Source of the DNA: CADEEN01 sp963816315
Lineage (GTDB): Bacteria > Pseudomonadota > Gammaproteobacteria > Burkholderiales > Burkholderiaceae_C
DNA: 64,000 bases
Assembly (NCBI GenBank): GCA_963816315.1
Contig: CAWFJZ010000005.1
Span: forward strand, 62,001 to 126,000
Direction of reading: 5' to 3'
The position numbers and the translations under genes are program-made. Below, piece after piece: positions 28,662 to 42,326 of the stretch. Position 1 is the first letter of the stretch, and every line of letters begins with the position of its first letter. Under the pieces are notes generated by a model. That model was not told where the DNA came from. It was given only the letters and a program-made list of their open reading frames with translations, and ran no database searches.

Positions 28662-29806
28662 AGCAGCAGATTTTCCATCACCCGGCGGTAGATGTTCGAA
28701 AGTCGGTCGATGTCCGCCGCTTCGACGCACTCGTCGATTTTGTGGATGCTGTGATTGCGCGGCCCGAGCTCGATGACTTGCGGGCAGATCGTGGCGATGA
28801 AGCGGCCGTCGCTGGTGCCTCCCGTCGTCGAGAGTTGCGCCTGCACGCCGCACTCGGCGTCGATCGCGGCGCGCACGGCCTCGGTGAGCGTGCCCGGGTC
28901 GGTGAGGAAGGGTTGGCCGCCGAGCGTCCACGCCAGCGCGACCTCGAGGCCGTGACGGTCGAGCAGGGCGGTGACACGCTGCTGCAAGCCGTCGGCCGTG
29001 CTCTCGGTCGAGAAGCGGAAGTTGAAGTCGATCACCGCCTCGCCCGGGATCACGTTGCCGACGCCGGTGCCGGCATGGAAGTTCGAGATCTGGAACGTCG
29101 TCGGCGGGAAATGCGCGTTGCCGTGGTCCCACTCGGTGGCGGCGAGTTCGGCCAGCGCGGGCGCCGCCTGGTGGATCGGGTTGCGCGCCAACTGCGGGTA
29201 GGCGACATGGCCCTGGATGCCCTTGACGGTGAGCTTGGCCGACAGCGTGCCGCGGCGGCCGTTCTTCACCGTGTCGCCGAGCACGTCCACGGACGTTGGC
29301 TCGCCGACGATGCACATGTCGAGTTTCTCGTTTCGTGCTTTCAGGATGTCCACCAGGCGCACGGTGCCATCGACCGCCGGGCCTTCTTCGTCGCTGGTGA
29401 TCAGAAAGCCGATCGCACCCTTGTGTTGCGGATGGGCTTGCACGAAGGCCTCGACGGCGACCACCATCGCCGCGATCGAGCTTTTCATGTCGGCCGCGCC
29501 GCGGCCGTAGAGCAGGCCGTTGCGGTGTGTCGGCACGAACGGGTCGCTGGTCCACTGGGCGAGCGGGCCGGTCGGCACAACGTCGGTGTGGCCGGCGAAG
29601 GCAAGTGTCGGGCCCGGCTTCGAGCCGCGCCGCAAGGCCCACAGGTTCGTGACGCGAAAGTGTTCGGGCCCGCTGACGATGCTTTCGCAGTGAAAACCCA
29701 GCGGCTCCAAGCGCGACTTCAGCAGCTCCTGGCAACCAGCGTCATCGGGCGTCACCGAGGGCCGGGCGATCAACGCCTCGGCCAGCCTCAACGCTTGCCC
29801 CGTCAT
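28658..29806 (-). CDS. dapE: Succinyl-diaminopimelate desuccinylase
   Basis: DapE is a dimetallo-hydrolase removing succinate from N-succinyl-LL-diaminopimelate, in lysine and peptidoglycan precursor synthesis. The 382-residue M20-family protein has the zinc-binding FAGHTDVVP, GRGAADMKSSIAAM, the catalytic glutamate pair in TSDEEGPA, and the C-terminal HSIHKIDECV. The ATG at 29806 is 7 bp beyond the pilU stop. It shares the operon with dapC and dapD, with pilU interposed. Confidence 0.96.
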   Translation of the reverse strand: MTGQALRLAEALIARPSVTPDDAGCQELLKSRLEPLGFHCESIVSGPEHFRVTNLWALRRGSKPGPTLAFAGHTDVVPTGPLAQWTSDPFVPTHRNGLLYGRGAADMKSSIAAMVVAVEAFVQAHPQHKGAIGFLITSDEEGPAVDGTVRLVDILKARNEKLDMCIVGEPTSVDVLGDTVKNGRRGTLSAKLTVKGIQGHVAYPQLARNPIHQAAPALAELAATEWDHGNAHFPPTTFQISNFHAGTGVGNVIPGEAVIDFNFRFSTESTADGLQQRVTALLDRHGLEVALAWTLGGQPFLTDPGTLTEAVRAAIDAECGVQAQLSTTGGTSDGRFIATICPQVIELGPRNHSIHKIDECVEAADIDRLSNIYRRVMENLLL

Positions 29807-29813
29807 TGCATGA

Positions 29814-31010
29814 TCAAACCAGGCGTCCGAAATTCGTCGATAGCTTCGCCTCTTCCGGCCGCACGTCGAGGATGATTTCGGAGAAGCTCGCCGGGTCCGG
29901 CTCTTCGACCTTGGGCGGCTGGCGCGAGGTCGCGTCTTGCTGATTGGCCAGGCGCCAGAGCAGGTTGGTGGGAGAGTCGGCAAAGGCCAGACCCTCTTCG
30001 CGCGTGATCGCGCCTTCGTTGATCAGGCGCGCCAGGTCTTCTTCGAAGGTCTGCGAGCCTTCGGCCAGCGATTTCTCCATCGCCTCCTTGACGCCGGAGA
30101 TGTCGCCCTGTTCGATCAGTTCGGCAACGAGCTTGGTGTTGATCATCACCTCGGCCGTCGGGCGGCGCCCGCCCGCGGTGGCGCGCACCAGGCGCTGGCA
30201 AACGATCGAGCGCAGACCGGAGGCCAGGTCGGACAGCAACGCAGGACGCGCTTCGGGCGTGTAGAAACTCAGGATGCGGCCGAGCGCGTGGTAGCTGTTG
30301 TTGGCGTGCATGGTGGCGAGCACGAGGTGGCCCGACAGCGAGTACGAGATCGCCGACGTCATCGTCTCGCGATCGCGGATTTCGCCGATCAGGATGCAGT
30401 CCGGCGCCTGGCGCAGCGCGTTTTTCAGCGCGATCTGCAGGCTGTTGGTGTCGCGGCCGACTTCGCGCTGGTTGACCACCGACTTCTTATTCGAGAACAG
30501 GAACTCGATCGGGTCTTCGATGGTCAGGATGTGGCCGGTGAGCAATTGGTTGCGGTGCTCGAGCATCGACGCCAGCGTCGTGCTCTTGCCGGTGCCGGTG
30601 GCGCCGACCATCAGGATTAGGCCGCGCTTTTCGAGCACCAGCTCGCGCAGGATCTTCGGCACGCCTAGCGTGTCCATCGTCGGGATGTTGAACGGGATGC
30701 AGCGGAACACCGCCGCGATCGAGCCACGCTGGCGGAATGCCGACAGCCGGAAGCTGCCGACCTTGGCGATGCCGACGCCGATGTTCAGCTCGCCGGTGTC
30801 GTCGAGTTCTTCCAACTGCTGCGGCGTCAGCAGCTCGGAGAGCAACTGGCGCGGCTGCGTGTGCGACAGCGGCTGGTCCGACAACTGCAGGATGGCGCCG
30901 TTGATCTTGATCAGGATCGGCGTGTTGGCCGACAGGTACACGTCCGACGCGTTCTTCTCCGACATCAGCCGGAGCACGCGCTCCATATTTCCACCGCCGG
31001 CAGCGCTCAT
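29814..31010 (-). CDS. pilU: Type IV pilus retraction ATPase PilU/PilT family
   Basis: This hexameric ATPase assists PilT-driven pilus retraction and twitching. Beginning at MSAAGGGNMERVLRLM, the protein is about 398 residues. It has Walker A GATGTGKSTT, the Asp box (ILTIEDPIEFL), the Walker B region (DCILIGEIRDRETM) and the His box (HLVLATMHANNSYHALGRI). The long acidic C-terminal tail favours PilU over PilT. A later ATG at 30986 (MERVLRL) with a GGTGG ribosome-binding site is an alternative start. A dispersed palindromic element sits immediately upstream. It lies between dapD and dapE. Confidence 0.88.
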   Translation of the reverse strand: MSAAGGGNMERVLRLMSEKNASDVYLSANTPILIKINGAILQLSDQPLSHTQPRQLLSELLTPQQLEELDDTGELNIGVGIAKVGSFRLSAFRQRGSIAAVFRCIPFNIPTMDTLGVPKILRELVLEKRGLILMVGATGTGKSTTLASMLEHRNQLLTGHILTIEDPIEFLFSNKKSVVNQREVGRDTNSLQIALKNALRQAPDCILIGEIRDRETMTSAISYSLSGHLVLATMHANNSYHALGRILSFYTPEARPALLSDLASGLRSIVCQRLVRATAGGRRPTAEVMINTKLVAELIEQGDISGVKEAMEKSLAEGSQTFEEDLARLINEGAITREEGLAFADSPTNLLWRLANQQDATSRQPPKVEEPDPASFSEIILDVRPEEAKLSTNFGRLV

Positions 31011-31012
31011 GG

Positions 31013-31094
31013 TGCCCCCCGCGCGGCGAGTACACCGCACGACCCCCCGAGGGGGTGCGGGCCGGCTTGGGAGCGGCCCGGCGCTTCGGCCCGC
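31013..31094 (+). repeat. Dispersed palindromic element, copy C, in the dapD-pilU gap
   Basis: The order is CCCCCC, stem GCGG/CCGC around loop GAGTAC, CCCCCCGAGGGGG, then an 8-bp stem GCGGGCCG/CGGCCCGC enclosing GCTTGGGAGCGGCCCGGCGC. It occupies almost all of the gap between dapD and pilU and is antisense to both, so in the operon mRNA it would form a structured leader just before pilU. Confidence 0.8.
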
Positions 31095-31115
31095 GCTCGT
31101 CTATCGACGTTCATT

Positions 31116-31937
<822 letters not shown>

Positions 31938-31941
<4 letters not shown>

Positions 31942-33131
31942 GGGTTGAGCTTCTTGGTGTAGGAGGCGATGCGCTCGGCCGCTTCGACGCATTCATCGAC
32001 GCCGGCAACGAGCGCCATGCGAATGCGCCCGGCGCCGGGGTTGACGCCATGCGCTTGGCGCGCGAGCAGGCTGCCGGGCAGGACGGCGACATTGTATTGA
32101 GCGAGCAGGCCGCGCGCGAACTCGACATCGCCACCGGGCACCGCCGCCCAGAGGTAGAAGCCGGCATCGGGCAGGGCCACGTCGAGCACCTCGGCCAGCA
32201 ACGGCGTCACGCGCGCGAACTTGTCGCGGTACAGAGCGCGGTTGGCCACCACATGCGCCTCGTCGTTCCAGGCCGCGATGCTCGCCGCCTGCACGACCAG
32301 GCTCATCGCGCTGCCGTGGTAGGTGCGGTAGAGCAAGAAGTTCTTCATCAACGCCGCATCGCCGGCGACGAAGCCCGAGCGCATGCCGGGCACGTTGCTG
32401 CGCTTGGACAGGCTCGTCAGCGCGATCAGGTTCTTGAAGTCGGCGCGGCCGAGTTCACGCGCCGCTTGCAGCGCACCCAGCGGCGGCTCGTCGCGGAAGT
32501 AGATCTCGCTGTAGCACTCGTCGCTGGCAATGACGAAGCCGTGGCGGTCGCTCAGCTCGAACAGCGTCTGCCACTCCGACAGCGGCATCACCGCGCCGGT
32601 CGGGTTGCCGGGCGAGCAGACGTAGAGCAGTTGCGTGCGCGCCCACGTGTCGGCGCTGATCTGCGACCAGTCGGCAGCGAAATTGCGCTTGGGGTCGCTG
32701 TTGGCAAACGCCGTCTGCGCACCGGCCAGCAGCGCCGCGCCTTCGTAGATTTGGTAGAACGGATTCGGGCAGACCACCGTGGCGCCGGGCTGCGACGCAT
32801 CGACCACCGTCTGCGCCAACGCAAACAGCGCCTCGCGTGAGCCGTTGACCGGCAGCACCTGCGTCGGCGCATCGAGCGTCACGCCGTAACGGCGCTGCAC
32901 CCAGGCCGCGCAGGCTTCGCGCAGCGCCGGCTGGCCGGCCGTGGCCGGGTACGACGACAGCCCGCCGAGCGATGAGCGGATCGCCTCTTCGATCAACGCC
33001 GGCGTGGCGTGTTTGGGCTCGCCGATGCCCAGCGAGATCGGCCGGTGCTCGCGCGACGGCACCACACCCGCCATCAGCTCGCGCAGCTTCTCGAAAGGGT
33101 AGGGGTGCAGCCGCGCCAGCAGAGGGTTCAT
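31938..33131 (-). CDS. dapC: Succinyldiaminopimelate transaminase
   Basis: DapC is a PLP aminotransferase making N-succinyl-LL-diaminopimelate from its keto precursor, the step between dapD and dapE. The 397-residue fold-type I protein has the substrate-side GIGEPKHATP, the cofactor segment NPFYQIYEGAAL, CSPGNPTGAVM, ASDECYSEIYF, and the Schiff-base lysine in SLTSLSKRSNVPGMRSGF (written as SLSKRSN). It is first in the dapC-dapD-pilU-dapE-prmB operon and divergent from the aminopeptidase. The presence of all three dap genes confirms the succinylase route. Confidence 0.93.
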
Positions 33132-33299
33132 GCGGTCGATGATAGGGCGCAAAATCGGCGCATGGGCCCGCTGCAAGACTACCGCTTCGCTCCGGCGTGG
33201 ACGCTGCCGTTGGCCGTGGGCCTGGCGGCTAGGCGCTCGCCGGCCGCGAGCGCATCGCGGGCCTGGTCGCGCGTCGATCGCATCTGCGCCTGGCTGTTG

Positions 33300-35964
33300 A
33301 TGCGCGCGCTGCTCACCGCCGGCCTGGCTGATGTGCACCGCGGCGGCGTTGGCGCAGCCGCGCTACTCGTTCGACGACACGCGCACCGTGCTGCCCAAGA
33401 CCGTCGTGCCGTCGCATTACACGCTGTCGCTGCGCATGGACCCGCAGCGCGAGCAGTTCGACGGCCGCGCCGAAATCCGCGTGCGCGCCCGCCAGCGCGT
33501 GGCGGCCATCGTCGTTCATGCGCGCGGCCTGCAGGCCACCAGGACCGAGCTGCGCAGCGGCGCGCAACGGCGCACGCTGCGCCTCAAAGCCGACGTGAAG
33601 ACCGGCACTTGGCGCCTCACGCCCGCCGACGGCCGGCCGATCGCCGCCGGCGAGCACCGCCTCGTCATCGACTACGGCGGGCGGGTCAATCGCAGCGGCG
33701 AGGGCCTGTACCGTGCCGACCACCGCGTGGCCGGCCGGCCCGCGACCATGCTGGCCACGCAGTTGGAAGCCGTCAACGCGCGCATGCTGTTCCCCGGCTG
33801 GGACGAGCCGTTGTTTCGCGCCCGCTTCGACATCGAGGTCACGGCGCCGAAGGGCTTTGCGGTGTTGTCCAACCAGCCGCTCGCAAAACGCAGCGCGGCC
33901 GGCAGCAACGTTCGGCACCGCTTTGCAACGACACCGTCGATGCCGAGCTACCTGGTCGCGCTGGCCGTCGGCAAATTCGATGTGCTCGAAGACCAGTCGG
34001 GCGACGTGCCGCTGCGCATCTTCACGGCGCCGGGCAAACGCGAGCAGGCGAAAAACGCCATGGCCGTGACGCAGCAACTGCTGCCTTACTACGGCAGCTA
34101 CTTCGGCACGCCCTACGCGCTGCCCAAGCTCGACCAGCTCGCCGTGCCCGGCACGCGCGACGGCGCAATGGAAGACTGGGGCCTCATCTCCTACGTCGAA
34201 GATGGCCTGCTCTACGACCCGGCGCGCAGCAGCACGCGCACCGAGCGCGGCGTGTTCCGCCTCGTCGCGCACGAGGTCGCGCATCAATGGTTCGGCAACC
34301 TCGTCTCGGTGGCGCTGTGGGACGAGATCTGGCTGAACGAAGCCTTCGCCACCTGGATGGAGCAAAAGGCCACCGAGCGCTTCCGCCCCGAGTGGCAGCC
34401 GCAGTTGTCGTCGCGCGAGTGGCTGGAGCGCACGATGGAACGCGACGCCACCGCGGCCACGCGCGCCATCCGCTCCGGCAAGGTCGATGAAGCGCGCGTG
34501 TTCGACGTTTTCGACGGCATCACCTACAGCAAGGGCGGCGCGGTGCTGTCGATGCTCGAACAATGGATCGGCGAAGACGCGTTCCAGCGCGGGCTGGCCG
34601 CCTACATGAAAGAGCGCCGCATGGCGCCGGCCACCGCGGGCGACTTGTGGCACCACATCGGCCAGGCGGCGGACCGGCCGGTGACGCAGGTTGCCGCGAG
34701 CTGGACCGATCAGACCGGCTTCCCGTTGATCGATGCCAGCGCGGCCTGCGAGTCGGGCCGCACGGTCGTCAGCTTGCAGCAGCAGCGCTTCACGTCGTCG
34801 CCGAACGTGCCGGCCTCGGGCCCGTGGCGCGTGCCGGTGCGCGTGGCGCGCGGCGACAGCGCGCAGACCTGGCTGCTCGACCAGCCGCAGGCGCGCTTCG
34901 AGCTGCCGGGCTGCGACGACGCGCCGATCGTCGTCAACGCCGGCGCGCGCGGCTTCTACCGCGTGCGCTACAGCAGCGAGTTGCAGCAGCGACTGCGGCG
35001 CGGTTTTGCGTCGTTCGCCGCCGCCGACCGCGTGGCCTTGCTGGCCGACAGCTTTGCGCTCGCGATGGCCGGCCAGCAAGACCTGGCGCAGCATTTCGCG
35101 TGGCTGGCGCAGGTGCCGCAAGCCGGCGGCGACGGCCGCGCGCCGCTGTTCGCACAGGCGGCGTCGCAACTGACGCAGCTCGACCGCACGCTGCATGGCA
35201 CGCCGGCGCAGCAGCGCCTGCGCAGCGCGGCGCGTTCGCTGCTCGCGCCCGAACTCGCCCGCCTGGGTTGGGACGAAGCTGCGAACGAGGATGCGGAGTC
35301 GCGCCGCTTGCGCGGCGTGCTGATCGGCGCGTTGGCGCAACTCGGTGATGCCGACGTGACGGCCCGCGCGCGCGAACGCTGGAGCGCGGCGCTCGATCCC
35401 GCCGGCAAGGCCGGTGCGTCGCGCGTGCCCGGCTCGTTGCGCGGCGCCGTCATCGGCGCCGTGGCGCGCAACGCCAGCGCCGAGGAATCGCAAGCGCTGT
35501 GGGCCGCGCTGCGCGCCACCAACAGCGAAGAAGAGCGCCAGTTGCTCGTGCGCGCGTTGGCGGTCGATCCGAACCCGGTGCGCGCGAAGCAGTTGCTCGA
35601 CGCATCGGTGGCCGGCTGGCTGCCGCCCAACATCGCCACCGACGTGCCCGGCATCGTCGGCAACGAGCCGGTGCATGCAGCCGCGGCTTATGACTTCACC
35701 GCCGCGCACTGGCCGCAACTGGCCAAGCTGGCGGGCAGCGGCGTTTTCGGCACGCGCGCGTGGCTGCTGCCGGGTGCTGCCGACGGCTTCCACGATCGCG
35801 CCGCGGCGAATCGCTTGCGCGAAGACCAGCGCCGCCTCGCCGGGCCGACGGGCGCTGCGCCGGCCGAGACGGTGGCCGCCGCGATCGAAGTGCGCGCCGC
35901 GTTGCGCGAGCGCGAGGCCGAGCGTCTGGGCACGGCACTGGCCTCGTGGTCGCCGGTGCGTTGA
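33300..35964 (+). CDS. M1 family metallo-aminopeptidase, exported, one apparent frameshift
   Basis: This zinc aminopeptidase, about 888 residues, removes N-terminal amino acids from peptides. The zinc site is HEVAHQ with the third ligand in LNEAFATW 18 residues later. The exopeptidase motif reads GAMEDWG, with Asp where most members have Asn. A catalytic Tyr region and an ERAP1-like helical C-terminal domain follow. If one extra base near 33328 is removed, the ATG at 33300 opens a good signal peptide (MRALLTAGLLMCTAAALAQ), so it is probably periplasmic. Without the correction, translation could start at 33331 and lack a signal. Confidence 0.88.
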
Positions 35965-35974
35965 GCGTCGCTTG

Positions 35975-36775
35975 GTGCGACGTTTGTTGAAAGCCCTCGC
36001 CGGCGCGGCGTTGGCCGTTGCGCTGCTGTACGCGGCGCTGCTCTTGTTGTTGTGGTGGCAGCAGGAGCGTTTGATTTTTCTGCCGGGCAAGCTGCCGGCC
36101 GAGCACCGCTTCGACTTCGGCGCCGATGTGCACGAGGCCTGGGTCGAGGTTCCGGGCGCGCGGTTGCACGCGCTGCACCTGCGCCACCGCGAGCCGCGCG
36201 GCGTCGTCTTCTTTCTGCACGGCAATGCCGGCAACCTCGACAGTTGGTTTTCCAACGCCGACTTCTATCGCCGCTTGAATCTCGATCTCTTCATGCTCGA
36301 CTACCGCGGCTACGGCAAGAGCGGCGGCCGCATCGACAGCCAGACGCAACTCGAAGCCGACGTGCGCGCGGCCTGGGCCAACATCGCGCCGCGCTACGCC
36401 GGCAAGAAGCGCGTCTTCTTCGGCCGCTCGCTGGGGAGCGCGCTCGCCGCGGGTTTGGCGGCCGAAGTGCAACCTGAACTCACCGTGCTCGTCAGCCCCT
36501 ACGAAAGCATGGCCGCGCTGGCGGCCGAGCACTACCGCTGGGTGCCGAAAGCCGTGCTGCGCTATCCGCTGCGCACTGACGATGCGTTGGCGCGCATCAA
36601 GTCACCGCTGCTGTTGCTGCATGGCGAACGCGACGACCTGATCGCGCCGCAACACAGCGAGCGGCTGTTGCGTGCCGCGCCGCACGCCGAGCGCGTGCTG
36701 ATCCCGGGCGCGGGGCACAACGATCTGCAGCAGTTCCCGGCATACCTGGACGCGCTCGCGGCGCGCCTGCGCTAG
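35975..36775 (+). CDS. Alpha/beta hydrolase (BEM46/YfhR-like), membrane-anchored
   Basis: The 266-residue protein has an N-terminal transmembrane anchor (AGAALAVALLYAALLLLLWW) followed by an alpha/beta hydrolase domain. HGNAGN provides the oxyanion hole. The nucleophile is the Ser in FGRSLGSAL, the Asp lies in GERDDLIAP, and the His is in GAGHNDLQQ, so the triad is intact. Substrates of this family are mostly unknown. A GTG at 35975 (or TTG at 35972) must be used because no ATG fits; it starts 10 bp after the aminopeptidase stop, suggesting an operon. Confidence 0.83.
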   Translation: MRRLLKALAGAALAVALLYAALLLLLWWQQERLIFLPGKLPAEHRFDFGADVHEAWVEVPGARLHALHLRHREPRGVVFFLHGNAGNLDSWFSNADFYRRLNLDLFMLDYRGYGKSGGRIDSQTQLEADVRAAWANIAPRYAGKKRVFFGRSLGSALAAGLAAEVQPELTVLVSPYESMAALAAEHYRWVPKAVLRYPLRTDDALARIKSPLLLLHGERDDLIAPQHSERLLRAAPHAERVLIPGAGHNDLQQFPAYLDALAARLR

Positions 36776-37200
36776 AGCGCGCCGCGACAACCTGCGGCGC
36801 CGCAGCGGCAGGCGAGCTTGCCGTCGTGGTGCGTCTCGCCGTAATCGACGGTGAGTTCTTCACCGAGCGCGATCACGCGCAGCGCGTAGAACTCGACGCG
36901 GCCGTTTTCGATCGACAGCCGCGCGTTGGGCTGGCAACTGTGATTCGTGAAGCGCATCGGGTCGGCGGACTTCGTGAAGTCGATCGCGCGCCTTGCCGAC
37001 AGCTCGACGATCATGATGCGCTCGTGCCGCGTGGCGCGGATGCGTGCTTCTTCGACGCTGATCGCCTCGCCGCGGATCTCGCCGATCTTGACCAGCGCGG
37101 GGATGCCAACGGCGGCGAACACGCCGTGGCCGTCGATCGCGCTTTCGCGAACATCGACGGCGTACTTCTGGTAAGCGCGGCGTTCGACGAGCGGCGTCAT
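36772..37200 (-). CDS. SET domain-containing protein
   Basis: The 142-residue protein is a minimal SET-domain protein with the conserved core RFTNHSCQPNA (SAM/lysine site), GEELTVDYG and a post-SET cysteine cluster CRCGAAGC for zinc. SET proteins are lysine methyltransferases; bacterial substrates are mostly unknown. The start IDGHGVFAAVGI is the usual N-terminal SET beta-strand. It overlaps the queF stop (ATGA), so it is coupled to queF, and its own stop overlaps the convergent hydrolase end. Confidence 0.85.
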   Translation of the reverse strand: MTPLVERRAYQKYAVDVRESAIDGHGVFAAVGIPALVKIGEIRGEAISVEEARIRATRHERIMIVELSARRAIDFTKSADPMRFTNHSCQPNARLSIENGRVEFYALRVIALGEELTVDYGETHHDGKLACRCGAAGCRGAL

Positions 37201-37637
37201 TCGGTGCGCGGCAACTCGACCCGTGGCGCCGGCTTCCAACCCTTCGCACGATGCTCCGCCGTGACAAAGGTGCGGATGCCGCCGCGCACGAACCAGTCGG
37301 CGTGGATGCGGGCGAAGCGCGGTTGGATCGCGGCGACCAAGTCGCTCAGGATCGTGTTCGTCACCTTCTCGTGGAACGCGCCCTCGTTGCGATAGCTCCA
37401 GAAGTACTGCTTCAGGCTCTTCGTCTCGACGCAATGTTGGTCGGCGATGACCTCGATCGTGAAGTGCGCAAAGTCGGGCTGGCCGGTGAGCGGGCACAGG
37501 CAGGTGAACTCGGGCACGTCGAAGCGGATCACGTAGTCGCGCTCGGGCGCGGGGTTCGGGAACACGTCGAGCCGTTTGCTCGGCGCCGACGGCGGTGCGG
37601 CAGGCTTGCTGCGTTGGGAGACTTTGAGTTGGGGCAT
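37197..37637 (-). CDS. queF: NADPH-dependent preQ0 reductase QueF
   Basis: QueF reduces 7-cyano-7-deazaguanine (preQ0) to preQ1 in queuosine biosynthesis. The 146-residue protein is the short, unimodular type. It has the catalytic FTCLCPLTGQPDFAHF with the thioimide Cys and the general-acid Asp, followed by the NADPH-binding ESLKQY-type motif (VETKSLKQYFWSYRNEG) and HADWFVRGG. It forms a two-gene unit with the SET protein. Other queuosine genes are not in the window. Confidence 0.95.
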   Translation of the reverse strand: MPQLKVSQRSKPAAPPSAPSKRLDVFPNPAPERDYVIRFDVPEFTCLCPLTGQPDFAHFTIEVIADQHCVETKSLKQYFWSYRNEGAFHEKVTNTILSDLVAAIQPRFARIHADWFVRGGIRTFVTAEHRAKGWKPAPRVELPRTE

Positions 37638-37680
37638 CGCTGCTGCGCCTCGTGGCGCGATGAGGAGCAGCGATGCTAGC

Positions 37681-38553
37681 TCAGCCCAACCAGCCGAAGG
37701 CTTGGCGCAACCAGCCGCGCGAGGCTGACGGCGTCACCGGCGCCAGCGCCGCCGCCAACTCGCTGACCTTGCCCGTGGTCTGGCGCGGCGCCGGCCTGAC
37801 GCGCACCGGCGCCGTTTCGACGCGGCCTTCGGCATCCATCTTCGTTGCCCGCACCGGCTCTTGCGTTTGCGCCAACGCGCCGGCCTGCGACGGCGTGCAC
37901 AGCTCGCGGCTCACCCACAGCGGGTCGAGCCAATCGAGGATCGCGCGCCATTGCTCGCGGTCGGCCTGCGATTGCGCGAGCGGCAGATCGAAGATGGTCA
38001 GACCGCGTTCGATACAGCGCACATAGAGCTTGGTGTCGCGCAGCACGCCGAGAAAGGGCAGGCCGACGTTCTGCGCCCAACCTTGCAAGGCGCCATGCGA
38101 GCGCGTGCGCGTGTCGATGCGCATCCCCACCGCGGCCACGCGGCAGCGGCCGCTGGCGATGCGCGGCTGGTGCTGCAGCTCGGCCCAGCATTGCGCGGCA
38201 GCGTCGCGGTCGAAGGCCGAATCGCAGACCGGCATGACGATCGCGTCGGCGCACATCACCGCGCGCACGAGATCGTGGCCTTGCAAACCCGCGGGCGTGT
38301 CGAGCACGACATGGGTGACGTTGCTCGGCGGGCGCAGGATCTTGTCTCTGTCCACGATCCAACTGACGATGGGCGCCTTGGCCGCCAGCGGTTCGGTGCT
38401 GCGCTTGCGCAACCAGACCAGCGTCGATTTCTGGCGGTCGGCGTCGCCGAGCATCACCGGCAAGCCGAGGGCAGCGCCGTGACCGGCGAGATGGGTGGCC
38501 AGCGTGCTCTTGCCGCTGCCGCCTTTGGGGTTGACGACGGCGATGACGGGCAT
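37681..38553 (-). CDS. ParA/MinD-type ATPase, orphan
   Basis: The 290-residue protein has a deviant Walker A motif (NPKGGSGKSTLATHLA) with the signature lysine of the ParA family, a switch-like LGDADRQKSTLVWL and VVLDTPAGLQG. The C-terminal 70 residues are Pro/Arg-rich and unlike canonical ParA. No parB is adjacent, so it is more likely a cargo- or polar-positioning ATPase than the chromosome segregation protein. It is divergent from smc across 234 bp, in which I saw no gene and no clear terminator. Confidence 0.85.
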   Translation of the reverse strand: MPVIAVVNPKGGSGKSTLATHLAGHGAALGLPVMLGDADRQKSTLVWLRKRSTEPLAAKAPIVSWIVDRDKILRPPSNVTHVVLDTPAGLQGHDLVRAVMCADAIVMPVCDSAFDRDAAAQCWAELQHQPRIASGRCRVAAVGMRIDTRTRSHGALQGWAQNVGLPFLGVLRDTKLYVRCIERGLTIFDLPLAQSQADREQWRAILDWLDPLWVSRELCTPSQAGALAQTQEPVRATKMDAEGRVETAPVRVRPAPRQTTGKVSELAAALAPVTPSASRGWLRQAFGWLG

Positions 38554-38787
38554 GGTGCGTTCGCAAACTCGTGAGGGAAATTCATTGTCGGGGGGCCTGT
38601 CGCGAGCGCCGCGCGGCGGATTGCACGGGCGCGCGGCGGCCGTGGTGTCGCAGTGGTTTCAACCCGTTTCGCGTGGACGCCGCGCGGGGCCGATCGAGCG
38701 AAGGCCGCTGCTAACATCCGAGCCGATGCGTTCACCAGCCGGTGGCGCATTTTTCATTCAAGATCAATGACTTAGCTCGGGTTCGCG

Positions 38788-42303
<3,516 letters not shown>

Positions 42304-42326
42304 ATGACAGCGGCACACTCGCTGCC

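Noticed and set aside
33162..33299. A separate small gene upstream of the aminopeptidase (MGPLQDYRFAPAW...)
   Set aside because: The frame continues without a stop into the aminopeptidase region, and I see no recognisable motif. The ATG at 33300 gives a standard signal peptide after one indel is corrected.
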